This document shows positions 27,583-36,846 of a stretch of 64,000 nucleotides of DNA, one piece after another. The notes beneath the pieces are model-generated. The model worked only from the letters and a program-made list of their open reading frames with translations, did no database searches and was not told the DNA's origin. The stretch is from Psychrobacter immobilis (lineage in GTDB: Bacteria > Pseudomonadota > Gammaproteobacteria > Pseudomonadales > Moraxellaceae): assembly GCF_904846285.1 (NCBI RefSeq), contig NZ_CAJHAD010000014.1, positions 17,443 to 81,442 of the forward strand, read 5' to 3'. The first letter of the stretch is position 1. The number at the start of each line of letters is the position of its first letter. The position numbers and the translations under genes are program-made.

Positions 27583-28692
27583 ATGAGTATTGAAACCACA
27601 ATGACGCGTGCATGGCAACGTCAGGCCGCTTGGCTCTGGCTACTGCTGCCTGTTAGTTGGTTGTATGGATTCGTCACGTTACTACGCCGTCAGGCTTATA
27701 AAATAGGTCTGTTTGCAAGTTATCGTCCGCCTATTCCGGTAATGGTTATTGGTAATATTACGGTAGGTGGCAGCGGTAAGACGCCGTTAATTATTGAATT
27801 GGTTACTCGCTTGCAAAAGCAAGGCATAAAGGTAGGTATCATCAGTCGCGGTTATGGCGGTGATAGCAGTCAGATGCCAGCTTTGGTTCATACAGGCAGT
27901 TTACCGAGCATCGTAGGTGATGAGCCCTCTTTAATCGTCAATATGACAGGCGCTGCTATGGCAGTATGCCCCAATCGTAAGCAAGCGATTACGACTTTAC
28001 TAGAGGCTTATCCCGATTTACAACTGATTATTGCTGATGATGGCTTGCAGCATTATGCGCTGCAACGTGATATCGAATGGATTGTAATTGATGCATCGCG
28101 CGGCTTTGGCAGTCAACAGCTGCTACCAACCGGTTTTTTACGTGAGCCCATGTCACGCTTAAAAGGCGCAAATGTGGTTTACCATGAAAAAGCCGATAGG
28201 ACGACCATGGATAATAATCAAGCTCAATCTAAGCGTTTAACCATGCATCTACAAGCTGATAAGTTACAGCTTTTGTGGTCTTCTGCTGTTGAGATAGATG
28301 ATTTAATTGTCACAGCAAAAGTGCCTATGTTACCTATGCCAAACAGTCGGATACATGCGGTAAGCGGTATCGGCTATCCACAGCGTTTTTTTGATACTTT
28401 AGCATCACTCGGTTTCGATGTCATTGGTCATCCTTATCCGGATCATTATGATTTTAGCTTAGATGAGCTTTTACAGTATACCGAGCAGCCTATTATTGTG
28501 ACCAGTAAAGACGCGGTTAAAATCAAGGCGTTGCTAATAGATACGACTAGCCGCCAACCACTTAGCGAGGAGTATCAAGAGCTTGCTAACAGGTTATGGG
28601 TATTGCCAGTGACTGCGGTGTTATCGGACAGTTGTTATGAGAGCTTACAGCAGCAATTAAAAGCTTTAAATATTGATATCAATAATGGCTAG
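27583..28692 (+). CDS. lpxK: Tetraacyldisaccharide 4'-kinase
   Basis: 369-aa membrane-associated kinase that phosphorylates the 4' position of the lipid A disaccharide, producing lipid IVA. The Walker A GNITVGGSGKTPLIIEL is at about residues 57-73, preceded by an N-terminal membrane-binding segment (LWLLLPVSWLYGFVTLL). LIIADDGLQHYALQRDIEW is the conserved LpxK motif. It follows msbA and precedes kdsB, consistent with coordinated LPS synthesis. Confidence 0.95.
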   Translation: MSIETTMTRAWQRQAAWLWLLLPVSWLYGFVTLLRRQAYKIGLFASYRPPIPVMVIGNITVGGSGKTPLIIELVTRLQKQGIKVGIISRGYGGDSSQMPALVHTGSLPSIVGDEPSLIVNMTGAAMAVCPNRKQAITTLLEAYPDLQLIIADDGLQHYALQRDIEWIVIDASRGFGSQQLLPTGFLREPMSRLKGANVVYHEKADRTTMDNNQAQSKRLTMHLQADKLQLLWSSAVEIDDLIVTAKVPMLPMPNSRIHAVSGIGYPQRFFDTLASLGFDVIGHPYPDHYDFSLDELLQYTEQPIIVTSKDAVKIKALLIDTTSRQPLSEEYQELANRLWVLPVTAVLSDSCYESLQQQLKALNIDINNG

Positions 28693-28730
28693 AAGTCTAA
28701 AAGATTAGATAATTTTTATAGGAATAAATC

Positions 28731-29585
28731 ATGTCGTCAGTCTTAGCCTCAGATGAAACTATACCAACAGCAGCAACAACTGAAGTAACGCTGGCCAAAA
28801 CTCATATTGTTATTCCTGCACGCTTTAAAAGTACCCGTCTGCCCGGCAAGCCATTATTAACTATCCATGGTAAGCCGATGATACTTTGGGTGGCTGAAAA
28901 GGCGAAGTTGGCTGATTTTGCGGATGATATGTGTATTGCGACGGATGATGAAGCAATTGCCAAAGTTTGTATAGAGGCAGGCTTTGATGTGGTGATGACG
29001 AGTAGCACGCATGCGTCAGGAACTGACCGTTTGGCTGAGGTTGCGGCTATTAAAGGCTGGGCTGAGCATGATATCGTGGTCAATATGCAAGGTGATGAAC
29101 CCTTGGTACCGGCGTTATTATTAGAGCAAGTCAAAGCATTGTTGGTGCAAGATGCAGATAGCGTGATGGCGACTTTATGTGAACCTATCGAAGATTATGA
29201 GACATTTATGCGTCCATCGGTCGTTAAAGTCGTCAGTCAGACGTCTAACGATTTACAGCGCGCGCTGTATTTTAGTCGTGCGCCAATCCCTTTTGATCGT
29301 GATGTGGTTTTGGCAAATGACATAGATACACAGCGACAACCACCAAAAACTGCTTATCGCCACTTAGGGTTATACGCCTACCGCGTCAGCTTACTACAGC
29401 AGTTTGTACACTGGCCGCAAACGCCACTCGAAACACTGGAAAGCCTAGAGCAATTGCGGGTATTAGAAAACGGTGGCCATATTGCTATTGCTCCAGCAGC
29501 CTGTCATCTACCAGCAGGCGTCGATAACCAAGAAGATTTGGATCGTCTCAATGCCATGAGCTTAGTGGATTTTCAAAACTGCTGA
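28731..29585 (+). CDS. kdsB: 3-deoxy-manno-octulosonate (KDO) cytidylyltransferase
   Basis: 284 aa. It activates KDO to CMP-KDO for attachment to lipid A. The nucleotide-binding [15 protein letters not shown] is at about 25-39; MATDDEAI-like [24 protein letters not shown] and the later [11 protein letters not shown] and [10 protein letters not shown] are diagnostic. The first 22 residues are a Ser/Thr/Ala-rich extension. The start 38 bp after lpxK indicates the same operon. Confidence 0.96.
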   Translation: MSSVLASDETIPTAATTEVTLAKTHIVIPARFKSTRLPGKPLLTIHGKPMILWVAEKAKLADFADDMCIATDDEAIAKVCIEAGFDVVMTSSTHASGTDRLAEVAAIKGWAEHDIVVNMQGDEPLVPALLLEQVKALLVQDADSVMATLCEPIEDYETFMRPSVVKVVSQTSNDLQRALYFSRAPIPFDRDVVLANDIDTQRQPPKTAYRHLGLYAYRVSLLQQFVHWPQTPLETLESLEQLRVLENGGHIAIAPAACHLPAGVDNQEDLDRLNAMSLVDFQNC

Positions 29586-29659
29586 TATAGATAATTAATA
29601 ATAGCCTAAGTAAAAAAACCAATATTTTTGATTAAAATAATTGGTTTATTTGGTCTTTA

Positions 29660-29752
29660 AAGGTTTTAAGCGTATCAACAGATTGAACGTATTGAAATTA
29701 TTAAAGGTGTTGAGCGTGTTAAAGGTAGTGAACGCATTAAAAGCATTGAGCG
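29660..29752. repeat. Degenerate 9-bp tandem array between kdsB and holB
   Basis: From 29682 the sequence can be read as successive 9-mers of the type ATTGAACGT / ATTAAAGGT / GTTGAGCGT / GTTAAAGGT / AGTGAACGC / ATTAAAAGC / ATTGAGCG, with similar units before it. It ends immediately at the first possible holB ATG (29753). The units alternate between GAG/GAA and AAA/AAG centres. Confidence 0.6.
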
Positions 29753-29776
29753 ATGACCATGAGGGAGATAACTGAA

Positions 29777-30895
29777 ATGACCAGCACAGTGCCTTTGAGC
29801 GATAATATCTATTTTGCACCGTTACTACCGTGGCAAAATGAGTTATGGTCACAGCTGACGCAGCGTGTGTTGGCGCCGCAGCAATCTTTGCCTCATGCGC
29901 TGTTAGCTGCTGGTATGCAAGGGATGGGTAAGCGTGCTTTTGTCTGGCGATTGGTGGCATGGTTGTTATGCCGTGAGCGCGATAGCCATCCACTCGGCGC
30001 TTGCGGGGTTTGCGAGAGCTGTCAATGGCTTAGATCAGGGACGCATCCAAGCTTACAAGTCTTACCAATGATTAGTATGCCAGTCAGCGCCGATAATGCT
30101 CATGCTAAAGAAGCAGCAACTAGCACCGCCAAAGACAAAAAATCTGCCAAAGCTGCTAGTAACGCTGCGTTAAAAATAAAGGTCGATGATATTCGTGCCT
30201 TGCAGCCTTTTATTTATCAAGGCGGGCAGGGAATGCGTATTTGCGTGCTAGATTATGCAGAGCAAATGACTATTGCTGCTGCTAATGCGCTGCTTAAAAC
30301 CTTGGAAGAGCCGCAAGCGCAAGTGCATTTATTCTTAATCAGTGATACTCCGGCGCAGTTACTGCCAACCATTAAGAGCCGCGTCCAGCAGCTAGCATTA
30401 CAGACTATTGACTCTGCCGTTTCAGTTAATTATGTTACTAAGGCTTTAGGCAGTACGGTTAACGGTGAGGCGGTCAGTACGGCTGCTATTGAGCAGCTCA
30501 TACAATTGGCAAATGGCGCACCTTTAGCAGCGGTGGCCCTTGCACAAGCGCCTTGGTATGGTAAGCGCGCGCTATGGCTGACAACGTGGCAAGCGTTACG
30601 TAGCGGTAAACGCAGTAGCATTGCAGCAAGCGATTATTGGCAAACCCAGCTGAGTATAAGCGAGTTTATTCAACTGTCGGAGCTAATGCTGGTCGATATG
30701 CGCCGCGTATGTTTGGGTCTCGATGCGCTGCAAAAGGACGTTGATTTATCCGCCTCTTTAAGCAATTATAAACCTGCTGAAAGTAGCTTTGAGGCGTTTA
30801 TAAACAGTCTGCAACAGACAAAAATCGCCCTACAACAAAATGTGCAAGAAAAATTCGCTTATGATAAGCTGATGCAAGAATTGGCGTATTTATAA
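29777..30895 (+). CDS. holB: DNA polymerase III delta-prime subunit
   Basis: About 372 aa, component of the clamp-loader complex. The N-terminal AAA+ domain shows HALLAAGMQGMGKRAFVWRL (a degenerate Walker A, as normal for delta-prime) and a zinc-binding cluster with four Cys (CRERDSHPLGACGVCESC). A Lys/Ala-rich insertion follows (about 105-135), then DDIRALQPFIYQGG and LLKTLEEP. I chose ATG 29777, with GAGGGAG 9 nt upstream, over ATG 29753. PilZ follows after 45 bp, as in Pseudomonas (holB-pilZ). Confidence 0.92.
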   Translation: MTSTVPLSDNIYFAPLLPWQNELWSQLTQRVLAPQQSLPHALLAAGMQGMGKRAFVWRLVAWLLCRERDSHPLGACGVCESCQWLRSGTHPSLQVLPMISMPVSADNAHAKEAATSTAKDKKSAKAASNAALKIKVDDIRALQPFIYQGGQGMRICVLDYAEQMTIAAANALLKTLEEPQAQVHLFLISDTPAQLLPTIKSRVQQLALQTIDSAVSVNYVTKALGSTVNGEAVSTAAIEQLIQLANGAPLAAVALAQAPWYGKRALWLTTWQALRSGKRSSIAASDYWQTQLSISEFIQLSELMLVDMRRVCLGLDALQKDVDLSASLSNYKPAESSFEAFINSLQQTKIALQQNVQEKFAYDKLMQELAYL

Positions 30896-30940
30896 ATTAA
30901 ATTAAAATAAAGTAAACCTCACTCATAAAGGAAGCTGACT

Positions 30941-31288
30941 ATGGCAATGCCAGGACGTGGCGGGATTTTAACCTGTCATATTGAAGATATGGAAACGTTA
31001 TACGCAAGCTATTTATCCTTTGTGACCAATGGCGCGTTGTTTGTGCCGTCTGATAGAATACAAAAACTGGGCGATGAGGTTTTTATTGCCGTGACTTTGC
31101 CCAATTCTAGCGAACGCTTGCCTATGAATGGTAAGGTGGTTTGGATTAACTCTAAAAGCCAAAGCGGTCGTCCAGCAGGTTTTGCGGTGCAGATAGGTAC
31201 AGATATCGCTGGGCTAAGAATTAAAAATGAGGTCGAGCGTTTATTGGCCGGTAAGATTGATAGTTTACAGTCGACTTATACCATGTAG
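30941..31288 (+). CDS. pilZ: PilZ-type protein (type IV pilus biogenesis)
   Basis: 115 aa, small cytoplasmic PilZ domain. FVTNGALFVPSDRIQKLGDEVFIAV and PMNGKVVWINSK match the beta-barrel of PilZ of the holB-pilZ arrangement, which is needed for type IV pilus assembly in Pseudomonas and Xanthomonas. The c-di-GMP motif RxxxR ... D/NxSxxG is not recognisable, as in true PilZ. It ends before a strong terminator. Direct evidence is sequence and gene order; a pilus role is inference. Confidence 0.88.
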   Translation: MAMPGRGGILTCHIEDMETLYASYLSFVTNGALFVPSDRIQKLGDEVFIAVTLPNSSERLPMNGKVVWINSKSQSGRPAGFAVQIGTDIAGLRIKNEVERLLAGKIDSLQSTYTM

Positions 31289-31350
31289 TGTTCCTACAGA
31301 GCAGCAATCGTATTCGTTATGATTATTATAAATACTAGCGAAATAATATA

Positions 31351-31388
31351 AAAAAAGCAGCCTTATAAATATATAAGGCTGCTTTTTC
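31351..31388. terminator. Bidirectional terminator between pilZ and ppk2
   Basis: AAAAAGCAGCCTTATA and ATATAAGGCTGCTTTTT pair nearly perfectly around a 3-nt loop, with A and T runs on either side, between convergent genes. Confidence 0.88.
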
Positions 31389-31432
31389 ATGCGTCATATT
31401 TTATTAAATAATACGTGCATAAATTTGTTTAT

Positions 31433-32446
31433 TTAATAACGTGGTGGCACATACATATCATCAGGAATCGGCTCGCGGTAGTATTCGTCATCGCGCTTGC
31501 GTTCAGGCAGCTCGACCTCATCACGCGGTACTTCTTGATAAGGGATTTGCTCAAGTAAATGGGCAATACAGTTTAGCCGTGCGCGTTTTTTATTATTGCC
31601 TTCGACCACCCACCACGGCGCTTCAGGAATATGCGTGCGCTCAAACATGGTTTCTTTGGCCTTGGTATAATCCTCCCAGCGGCGGCGTGATTGCAAATCC
31701 ATCGCCGACAGTTTCCACTGTTTAAGTGGATCATGAATCCGGCTCATAAAACGTGAATGTTGCTCATCATCGGTAATCGAAAACCAATACTTGACCAAGC
31801 GAATACCTGAACGTACCAGCATGCGCTCAAATTCAGGTACCGATTGGAAAAACTCTTCGTACTGGGCATCGGTACAAAATCCCATGACGCGCTCGACGCC
31901 CACACGGTTATACCAGCTGCGATCAAATAAGACAATTTCACCAGCAGCAGGTAGATGCGCCACATAGCGCTGGAAATACCATTGCGATTGTTCACGTTCT
32001 GTTGGAGCCGGTAGGGCTGCCACTCGGCAGACACGTGGGTTTAAGCGCTGAGTAATACGCTTAATAGCGCCGCCTTTACCAGCAGAATCACGCCCTTCAA
32101 ATATCACGACAATACGCTCACCATATTCAACCACCCAATCTTGCAGCTTAATAAGCTCTCGTTGCAGTCGCAATAACTCTTGAAAATAGGTACGGCGATC
32201 AAGCTTTTCTTGCTCACTCATCTCGCGCCCATCAAAACGAAAGTCGCGCACGTAATCGTCTATCTCATTTTCAAGCTCTTCATCATAGCTATCTATCAAG
32301 TCTTGATGCATTTTTCGGCGCAGCTCATCGCCAAACACCTCTTTATCCATTCGGGTAATGAAGCTGCCTTGTTCAAGCGCTGATAGCTCACGCCGCTTGG
32401 TCGTGGTTAAGGTTTGCTGATCAATCGACGAGGGATCCTTGCTCAT
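31433..32446 (-). CDS. ppk2: Polyphosphate kinase 2
   Basis: 337 aa; PPK2 enzymes transfer phosphate between polyphosphate and nucleoside mono- or diphosphates. The Walker A FEGRDSAGKGGAIKRI is at residues about 116-131, followed by the lid region PAPTEREQSQWYFQRYV and Walker B GEIVLFDRSWYNR. The sequence is a single-domain class. The N-terminal 90 residues are a charged helical extension that is common in class I. Cytoplasmic; it may recharge GTP/ATP or make polyP reserves. The start has AGGAGC upstream, and the promoter region carries the 15-bp duplication at 32481-32519. Confidence 0.93.
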   Translation of the reverse strand: MSKDPSSIDQQTLTTTKRRELSALEQGSFITRMDKEVFGDELRRKMHQDLIDSYDEELENEIDDYVRDFRFDGREMSEQEKLDRRTYFQELLRLQRELIKLQDWVVEYGERIVVIFEGRDSAGKGGAIKRITQRLNPRVCRVAALPAPTEREQSQWYFQRYVAHLPAAGEIVLFDRSWYNRVGVERVMGFCTDAQYEEFFQSVPEFERMLVRSGIRLVKYWFSITDDEQHSRFMSRIHDPLKQWKLSAMDLQSRRRWEDYTKAKETMFERTHIPEAPWWVVEGNNKKRARLNCIAHLLEQIPYQEVPRDEVELPERKRDDEYYREPIPDDMYVPPRY

Positions 32447-32480
32447 AGTAAGCTCCTAATACCTATTTTTATGACAGCTC

Positions 32481-32519
32481 TTTATATGACAAATTTTTAT
32501 ATGACAAATTTTTATATGA
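32481..32519. repeat. 15-bp tandem repeat upstream of ppk2
   Basis: TTTATATGACAAATT occurs twice perfectly (32481-32495, 32496-32510), followed by a partial copy TTTATATGA and preceded by a degenerate one (TTTTATGACAGCTC). It lies 35-75 bp before the ppk2 start, in its likely promoter. Confidence 0.8.
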
Positions 32520-32615
32520 ATGCCCTTTATACAGCTATTTTAACATATCTAATGATGCAGCTATGAGTGAGCAGTGTTTGCTTGTTGCATTCGTTTTATA
32601 ACACTTTTATTTAGA

Positions 32616-32659
32616 CAAAAAAACACCCTTTAATCTATTGATTAAAGGGTGTTTTAAAA
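32616..32659 (-). terminator. Terminator of the thiolase gene
   Basis: A perfect 15-bp stem, AAAACACCCTTTAAT (32620-32634) with ATTAAAGGGTGTTTT (32641-32655), and loop CTATTG; read on the minus strand it is followed by T residues. It lies just past the thiolase stop. Confidence 0.85.
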
Positions 32660-32698
32660 GCTTAATGTTATTGACTGTCTAAGGACATCTTAGAGTAA

Positions 32699-34411
32699 TT
32701 ATTTCTCTAAGATGCAAGTTACACCTTGACCACCAGCGGCGCAGATAGAGATAAGCGCGCGACCTGAACCTTTTTGGTCTAACAGTTTTGCAGCAGTGGC
32801 TAGGATACGACCACCGGTTGCAGCAAATGGGTGACCGGCGGCAAGTGATGAACCATTAACGTTTAGCTTGCTACGATCGATAGAACCTAATGGCGCATCA
32901 AGACCTAGACGCTCTGAACAGAAATTCTCATCTTCCCAAGCCGCAAGGGTTGATAGTACTTGCGAAGCAAACGCTTCATGAATCTCATAAAAGTCAAAGT
33001 CTTGCAAGGTCAGACCAGCACGCTCAAGCATACGCGGTACTGCATAAGCTGGCGCCATCAATAAGCCTTCTTTATCGCCAGATTTACCGATGAAGTCAAC
33101 AGCAGCGGTTTCTTGATGAACGATATAAGCCAATGGCTTAAGACCATTTGCTGCAGCCCACTCCTCAGTACCTAATAGTACACAAGAAGCACCATCCGTT
33201 AGCGGTGTAGAGTTAGCCGCTGTCATGGTTGGGTTGGCGTTCTTTTTGCCAAATACAGGCTTTAATTTAGCTAATTTCTCTAAAGTAGTATCTGGGCGCA
33301 AGTTATTGTCGCGCGTCAGACCTTTATACGGGGTAATTAGGTCATCAAAGAAACCTTCATCATAAGCGCGCGCTAGGTTTTGATGGCTAGTAAAAGCAAG
33401 CTCATCTTGTGCTTCACGACTGATGTTCCACTCAAGTGTGGTAATCGCTTGATGGTCGCCCATTGATAAACCAGTACGTGGCTCGCCATTTTGCGGGGTA
33501 TCAAGTAAGTCTTTTGGATTTAGACCCATTAGCGCTTTTAGACGTTGTTTGTTGTCTTTAGCAGCGCCCAATTTAATCAACACTTTACGTAAGCCATCGC
33601 CAACTGCGATAGGCGCGTCAGAAGTCGTATCAACACCGCCAGTAATGGCCGAATCGATAATACCAAGAGCAATTTTATTGGCAGCAGCAAACGTTGCTTG
33701 TAAGCCAGTACCACAAGCTTGTGAGATATCATAGGTTGGGGTATGTGGGTTCAATGCTGTACTTAATGTCGCTTCACGAGTTAAGTTGATATCACGGCTA
33801 AGCTTCATAACCGCACCAGCAACGACTTCACCGACTTTTTTATCTTGTAAGTTAAAGCGTTCAACCAAACCATCTAACGCTGCGGTTAGCATGTCGGTGT
33901 TGCTGACATCTGCGTATGTACCGTTTGAGCGAGCAAAAGGAATACGGTTGCCACCTAAGATAGCCACGCGATGTTGCCCTGAGCTAAGCTTGGTTGGGCT
34001 GGCTTTTTTAGCAGTAGTGTTGGTTTTGTTAGCGCTAGCCGTGTCTGCTTTTTTATCAGCTTCTTTCGCTTTGTTGTCGTCTTTAGCAGCGGTACTTTTA
34101 TTGTCTTTGGTAGCACTGTCTTTTTTAGAGCTGTCTTTCTTAGAGCTGTCAGTTTTTACATCAGCAGCTTTGGTATCGCTGGCTTTTGTTTCATTAGCTT
34201 TAGTGTCATTGGCTTTGCTGTCAGCGTTTTTAGTGTCCGCTTTTTTCGACTCAGTCGCTTTTGAATTTGCTACTGTATCAAACACGTTTGGCTGCTTAGC
34301 ATCTTTAGTCGCTGACTCTTTCGCAGCAATTTCGGTATTTTTTGTATCGCTAGCCTTTACAACAGTGCTTTCAACAACAGGGCTATCAGGGTGATTGTTT
34401 TTATTACTCAT
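32699..34411 (-). CDS. fadI: Acetyl-CoA C-acyltransferase (thiolase) with long N-terminal extension
   Basis: 570 aa. The thiolase fold starts near residue 146 (HRVAILGGNRIPFARSNG). It has the nucleophilic Cys232 in ISQACGTGL, His527 in AAGHPFAATGGR and Cys557 in CAAGGQG, so it should be active. The first 145 residues are disordered and built of Lys, Ala, Asp, Ser and Thr in irregular DTKA/DSKK/DTKN repeats. Such an extension is absent from normal FadI/FadA2 proteins (about 430 aa). The start is supported by AAGGAT 7 nt before ATG 34411. It is divergent from FabG4-like and MaoC genes, the arrangement known for mycobacterial fadA2-fabG4-htdX. FadI is the closest match I can name; exact symbol uncertain. 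Confidence 0.88.
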   Translation of the reverse strand: MSNKNNHPDSPVVESTVVKASDTKNTEIAAKESATKDAKQPNVFDTVANSKATESKKADTKNADSKANDTKANETKASDTKAADVKTDSSKKDSSKKDSATKDNKSTAAKDDNKAKEADKKADTASANKTNTTAKKASPTKLSSGQHRVAILGGNRIPFARSNGTYADVSNTDMLTAALDGLVERFNLQDKKVGEVVAGAVMKLSRDINLTREATLSTALNPHTPTYDISQACGTGLQATFAAANKIALGIIDSAITGGVDTTSDAPIAVGDGLRKVLIKLGAAKDNKQRLKALMGLNPKDLLDTPQNGEPRTGLSMGDHQAITTLEWNISREAQDELAFTSHQNLARAYDEGFFDDLITPYKGLTRDNNLRPDTTLEKLAKLKPVFGKKNANPTMTAANSTPLTDGASCVLLGTEEWAAANGLKPLAYIVHQETAAVDFIGKSGDKEGLLMAPAYAVPRMLERAGLTLQDFDFYEIHEAFASQVLSTLAAWEDENFCSERLGLDAPLGSIDRSKLNVNGSSLAAGHPFAATGGRILATAAKLLDQKGSGRALISICAAGGQGVTCILEK

Positions 34412-35030
34412 AATATTATCCTTAAAAAGTATGGGTAGAAGTAAAAAGGTAAAAACATAATAATTAAAAGAAAAACACAGTAAACAGTTCTTAATAAAGG
34501 AGCGTAAAACGTTTCAGGAAAATAAATACAGCTATTATCTAAAATGCAGTGGCTCATAATAAGGCGTTTTTTAGCACCTTACTGTATGTCTTTAGCAAAG
34601 GATGTGACGCTAATTTTAAGCTATCGCAAGGGTTAATAACGTTTCACGCCAGTCAACAGCAGGCAATTGGACTGGCTAGTATTGATTATTTGCATTGCAT
34701 AACAGGCTGTTTGATAATATATTGTTATCTATAAATGCGTTTGCCATAACTTATACGTTAGATTTTAGCATAAGTTGGGCGTTTTGAACGCTAGAAAAAG
34801 TTGCCATCTTGTATACTGGCTTGTCTACAGATTGTTATAGACATTAGTGGCTTTTGGACTTGTTTTGCATGAAAGTGTATAGTTGATGCAGTTTTAAGCC
34901 CACTTACTAAATAATAATAATTTTTATCAATGCTAATGCGGGTGAGTCTTTATAATAGGCGCATCGTATTTTTGTTTACTATTATCTGCCCGCCCATTTT
35001 TATTTTACTCGTTAATTATAGGATTATATT
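34412..35030. other. Divergent regulatory region, thiolase / fabG
   Basis: 619 bp with no supported gene. It contains two small inverted repeats, AACTTAT / ATAAGTT (34748-34754, 34770-34776) and the hairpin GCGTT-TTG-AACGC (34779-34791), roughly mid-way. The right end contains an AT-rich promoter-like segment and AGGAT before the fabG ATG. A regulator for these fatty-acid genes may bind here, but no gene for one is nearby. Confidence 0.45.
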
Positions 35031-36431
35031 ATGTCAGACCGTTATGGTGATTTTGTTCAGTCTTCTATTGGTAAAAAAGTAGCAAAAAACTTAGGCTTAC
35101 CTATGCCAGTAGATTTAGATCGTTTTGATAGTGGTCAGCCTGCGGTACGTGGTAGCGTATTGGTTGGTCGCGCTAATGGTGACAATACAGCGATCAGCGA
35201 GTCAGTATCTCGTATCTTGTCAGAATTACACGCTGACGTGTTTGTAAATAGCAGTGATAATGTGAAAGATGCGCTGTCTGATGCTGGCGTTAAAGCCAAG
35301 GCCAATACAGGCGGCGATGATAAATTTAAAGTTTTATTATTTGATGCCAGTAATATCAGTAACGCAGATGAGCTAAAGCAAGTGTATGAATTTTTTCATG
35401 CCGTTGCGCGCCGCGTAGAGAAATCAGGTCGCGTTATTGTCATCGGTCGTCCACCAGAAGACCTCACGGATATTGAAGCAGCATTGGCTCAGCGCGCGCT
35501 TGAAGGCTTTGTGAAGTCGGTCGGCAAAGAGTTTAAGCGTGGTATCACGGCCCAGCTTATTTATGTTGCCGAAGGCGCTGAGAAAAACCTAGATTCAACA
35601 TTACGCTTTTTCACTTCAGCACGTTCAGCCTATGTCTCAGGACAAGTGGTACGTGTTAGCAACGGCGATAACGTTGACGTTGATTGGGCACAGCCTTTGG
35701 GCGGCAAAACCATGCTGGTTACAGGCGCAAGTCGCGGTATTGGTGAAGCAATTGCCCGTGTCTTGGCACGCGAGGGCGCTCATGTTATTTGTCTTGATGT
35801 ACCACAGCAGCAAGCTGACTTACAAAAAGTTGCGAGCGAAATCAGTGGTTCGGTTTTAACCGTCGACATAACTAGTGAAGATGCGGGCAAAGAAATTGCC
35901 GAAGCCGCGCAAAAACGTGGTGGTCTAGATTCAGTGATTCATAATGCTGGTATCACGCGTGACAAAACGCTCGCCAATATGGATGAGCAAAAATGGGATA
36001 TGGTCATCAATATTAACTTGGGCAGTATTGCCAAGCTAAACCGCTACTTGCTTGATAATGATGTGCTAAAAGAAAATGCGCGTATTGTTTGCGTCTCATC
36101 AATCTCAGGTATCGCTGGTAACTTAGGTCAAAGTAACTATGCGACTTCTAAAGCTGGTGTCATTGGTTTAGTCAATGCGACCGCTAAACAATTAGAAGAC
36201 AATGCGAAAGGTATGACGATTAACGCTGTCGCCCCAGGATTTATCGAAACCCAAATGACAGAAGCGATTCCATTTGCCATTCGTGAAGCCGGTCGCCGTA
36301 TGAACTCAATGAGCCAAGGCGGCTTGCCAGTAGACGTGGCTGAAACCATTGCATGGTTTGCTTCACCAGCATCTGGTGGTCTAAATGGCAACATTGTACG
36401 TGTTTGTGGTCAAAGCTTATTGGGTGCTTAG
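35031..36431 (+). CDS. fabG: 3-oxoacyl-ACP/CoA reductase, two-domain FabG4 type
   Basis: 466 aa, about twice a standard FabG. The N-terminal domain (1-225) is a degenerate Rossmann-like unit (GSVLVGRANGDN, VLLFDASNISNADEL). The C-terminal SDR domain has the NAD(P) motif TGASRGIGEAIA (about 231) and the catalytic Ser-Tyr-Lys set with Tyr370 and Lys374 in NYATSKAG. This matches the high-molecular-weight FabG4 of mycobacteria, which reduces 3-oxoacyl-CoA with NADH. With the divergent thiolase and downstream MaoC hydratase it forms a likely acyl-CoA elongation or degradation module. Confidence 0.92.
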   Translation: MSDRYGDFVQSSIGKKVAKNLGLPMPVDLDRFDSGQPAVRGSVLVGRANGDNTAISESVSRILSELHADVFVNSSDNVKDALSDAGVKAKANTGGDDKFKVLLFDASNISNADELKQVYEFFHAVARRVEKSGRVIVIGRPPEDLTDIEAALAQRALEGFVKSVGKEFKRGITAQLIYVAEGAEKNLDSTLRFFTSARSAYVSGQVVRVSNGDNVDVDWAQPLGGKTMLVTGASRGIGEAIARVLAREGAHVICLDVPQQQADLQKVASEISGSVLTVDITSEDAGKEIAEAAQKRGGLDSVIHNAGITRDKTLANMDEQKWDMVININLGSIAKLNRYLLDNDVLKENARIVCVSSISGIAGNLGQSNYATSKAGVIGLVNATAKQLEDNAKGMTINAVAPGFIETQMTEAIPFAIREAGRRMNSMSQGGLPVDVAETIAWFASPASGGLNGNIVRVCGQSLLGA

Positions 36432-36846
36432 TAGATATACTGCAGGCAAAATTGTAGTTAATAAAATAGATGATTATCTCAATTAAGCCTGCACTAAGTA
36501 TATGATAATCAGTAAGGTTTTAGATTTACCTCACATATGCTTACGAAAAAATTGCTGATAAATTGTAATAAAGCTGCCCTAGGGTGGCTTTTTTATGATA
36601 AAAACACAGTAATAATAACTTGCCCGGTTTGTTAGATGGTTTTTCACGTTGGTGGTGGGTTATTACTATAATGATAAATAGCTGTATTGGGTAAAGGGAG
36701 TGACCCTCTTTGTTGGGCGAAATTACCTTTTAATCAAAACCTATATTAATCAAAGTAAGTATCAGTCAAAGCACTTACTAATAAACGAATGCATCGCATT
36801 TTACATCTAGCCAGAAAATTTGCTCAAGCCCCACTTAGGATTTATT
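36432..36846. other. Intergenic region between fabG and maoC-like gene
   Basis: 415 bp without a gene. It holds the fabG terminator at 36571-36595 and then an AT-rich promoter for the MaoC gene, with direct partial copies of AATCAAA/GTCAAAG at about 36730-36770. The AGGA at 36837-36840 sets the maoC start. Confidence 0.5.
36570..36595 (+). terminator. Terminator after fabG
   Basis: AAAGCTGCCC pairs with GGGTGGCTTT through two G-T pairs around a tight TA loop and is followed by TTTTT. Confidence 0.7.

Noticed and set aside
29646..29993. Minus-strand open frame with Asn-Thr-Phe repeats near holB
   Set aside because: It is produced by the degenerate 9-bp array read in reverse and overlaps holB, which is clearly the real gene.
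33786..34394. Long plus-strand open frame opposite the thiolase extension
   Set aside because: It is the antisense of the repetitive Lys/Asp/Ala codons of the thiolase extension; the minus-strand gene has a good start and domain match.
34549..34734. Plus-strand 61-codon frame in the thiolase/fabG gap
   Set aside because: No ribosome binding site and sequence without recognisable features.
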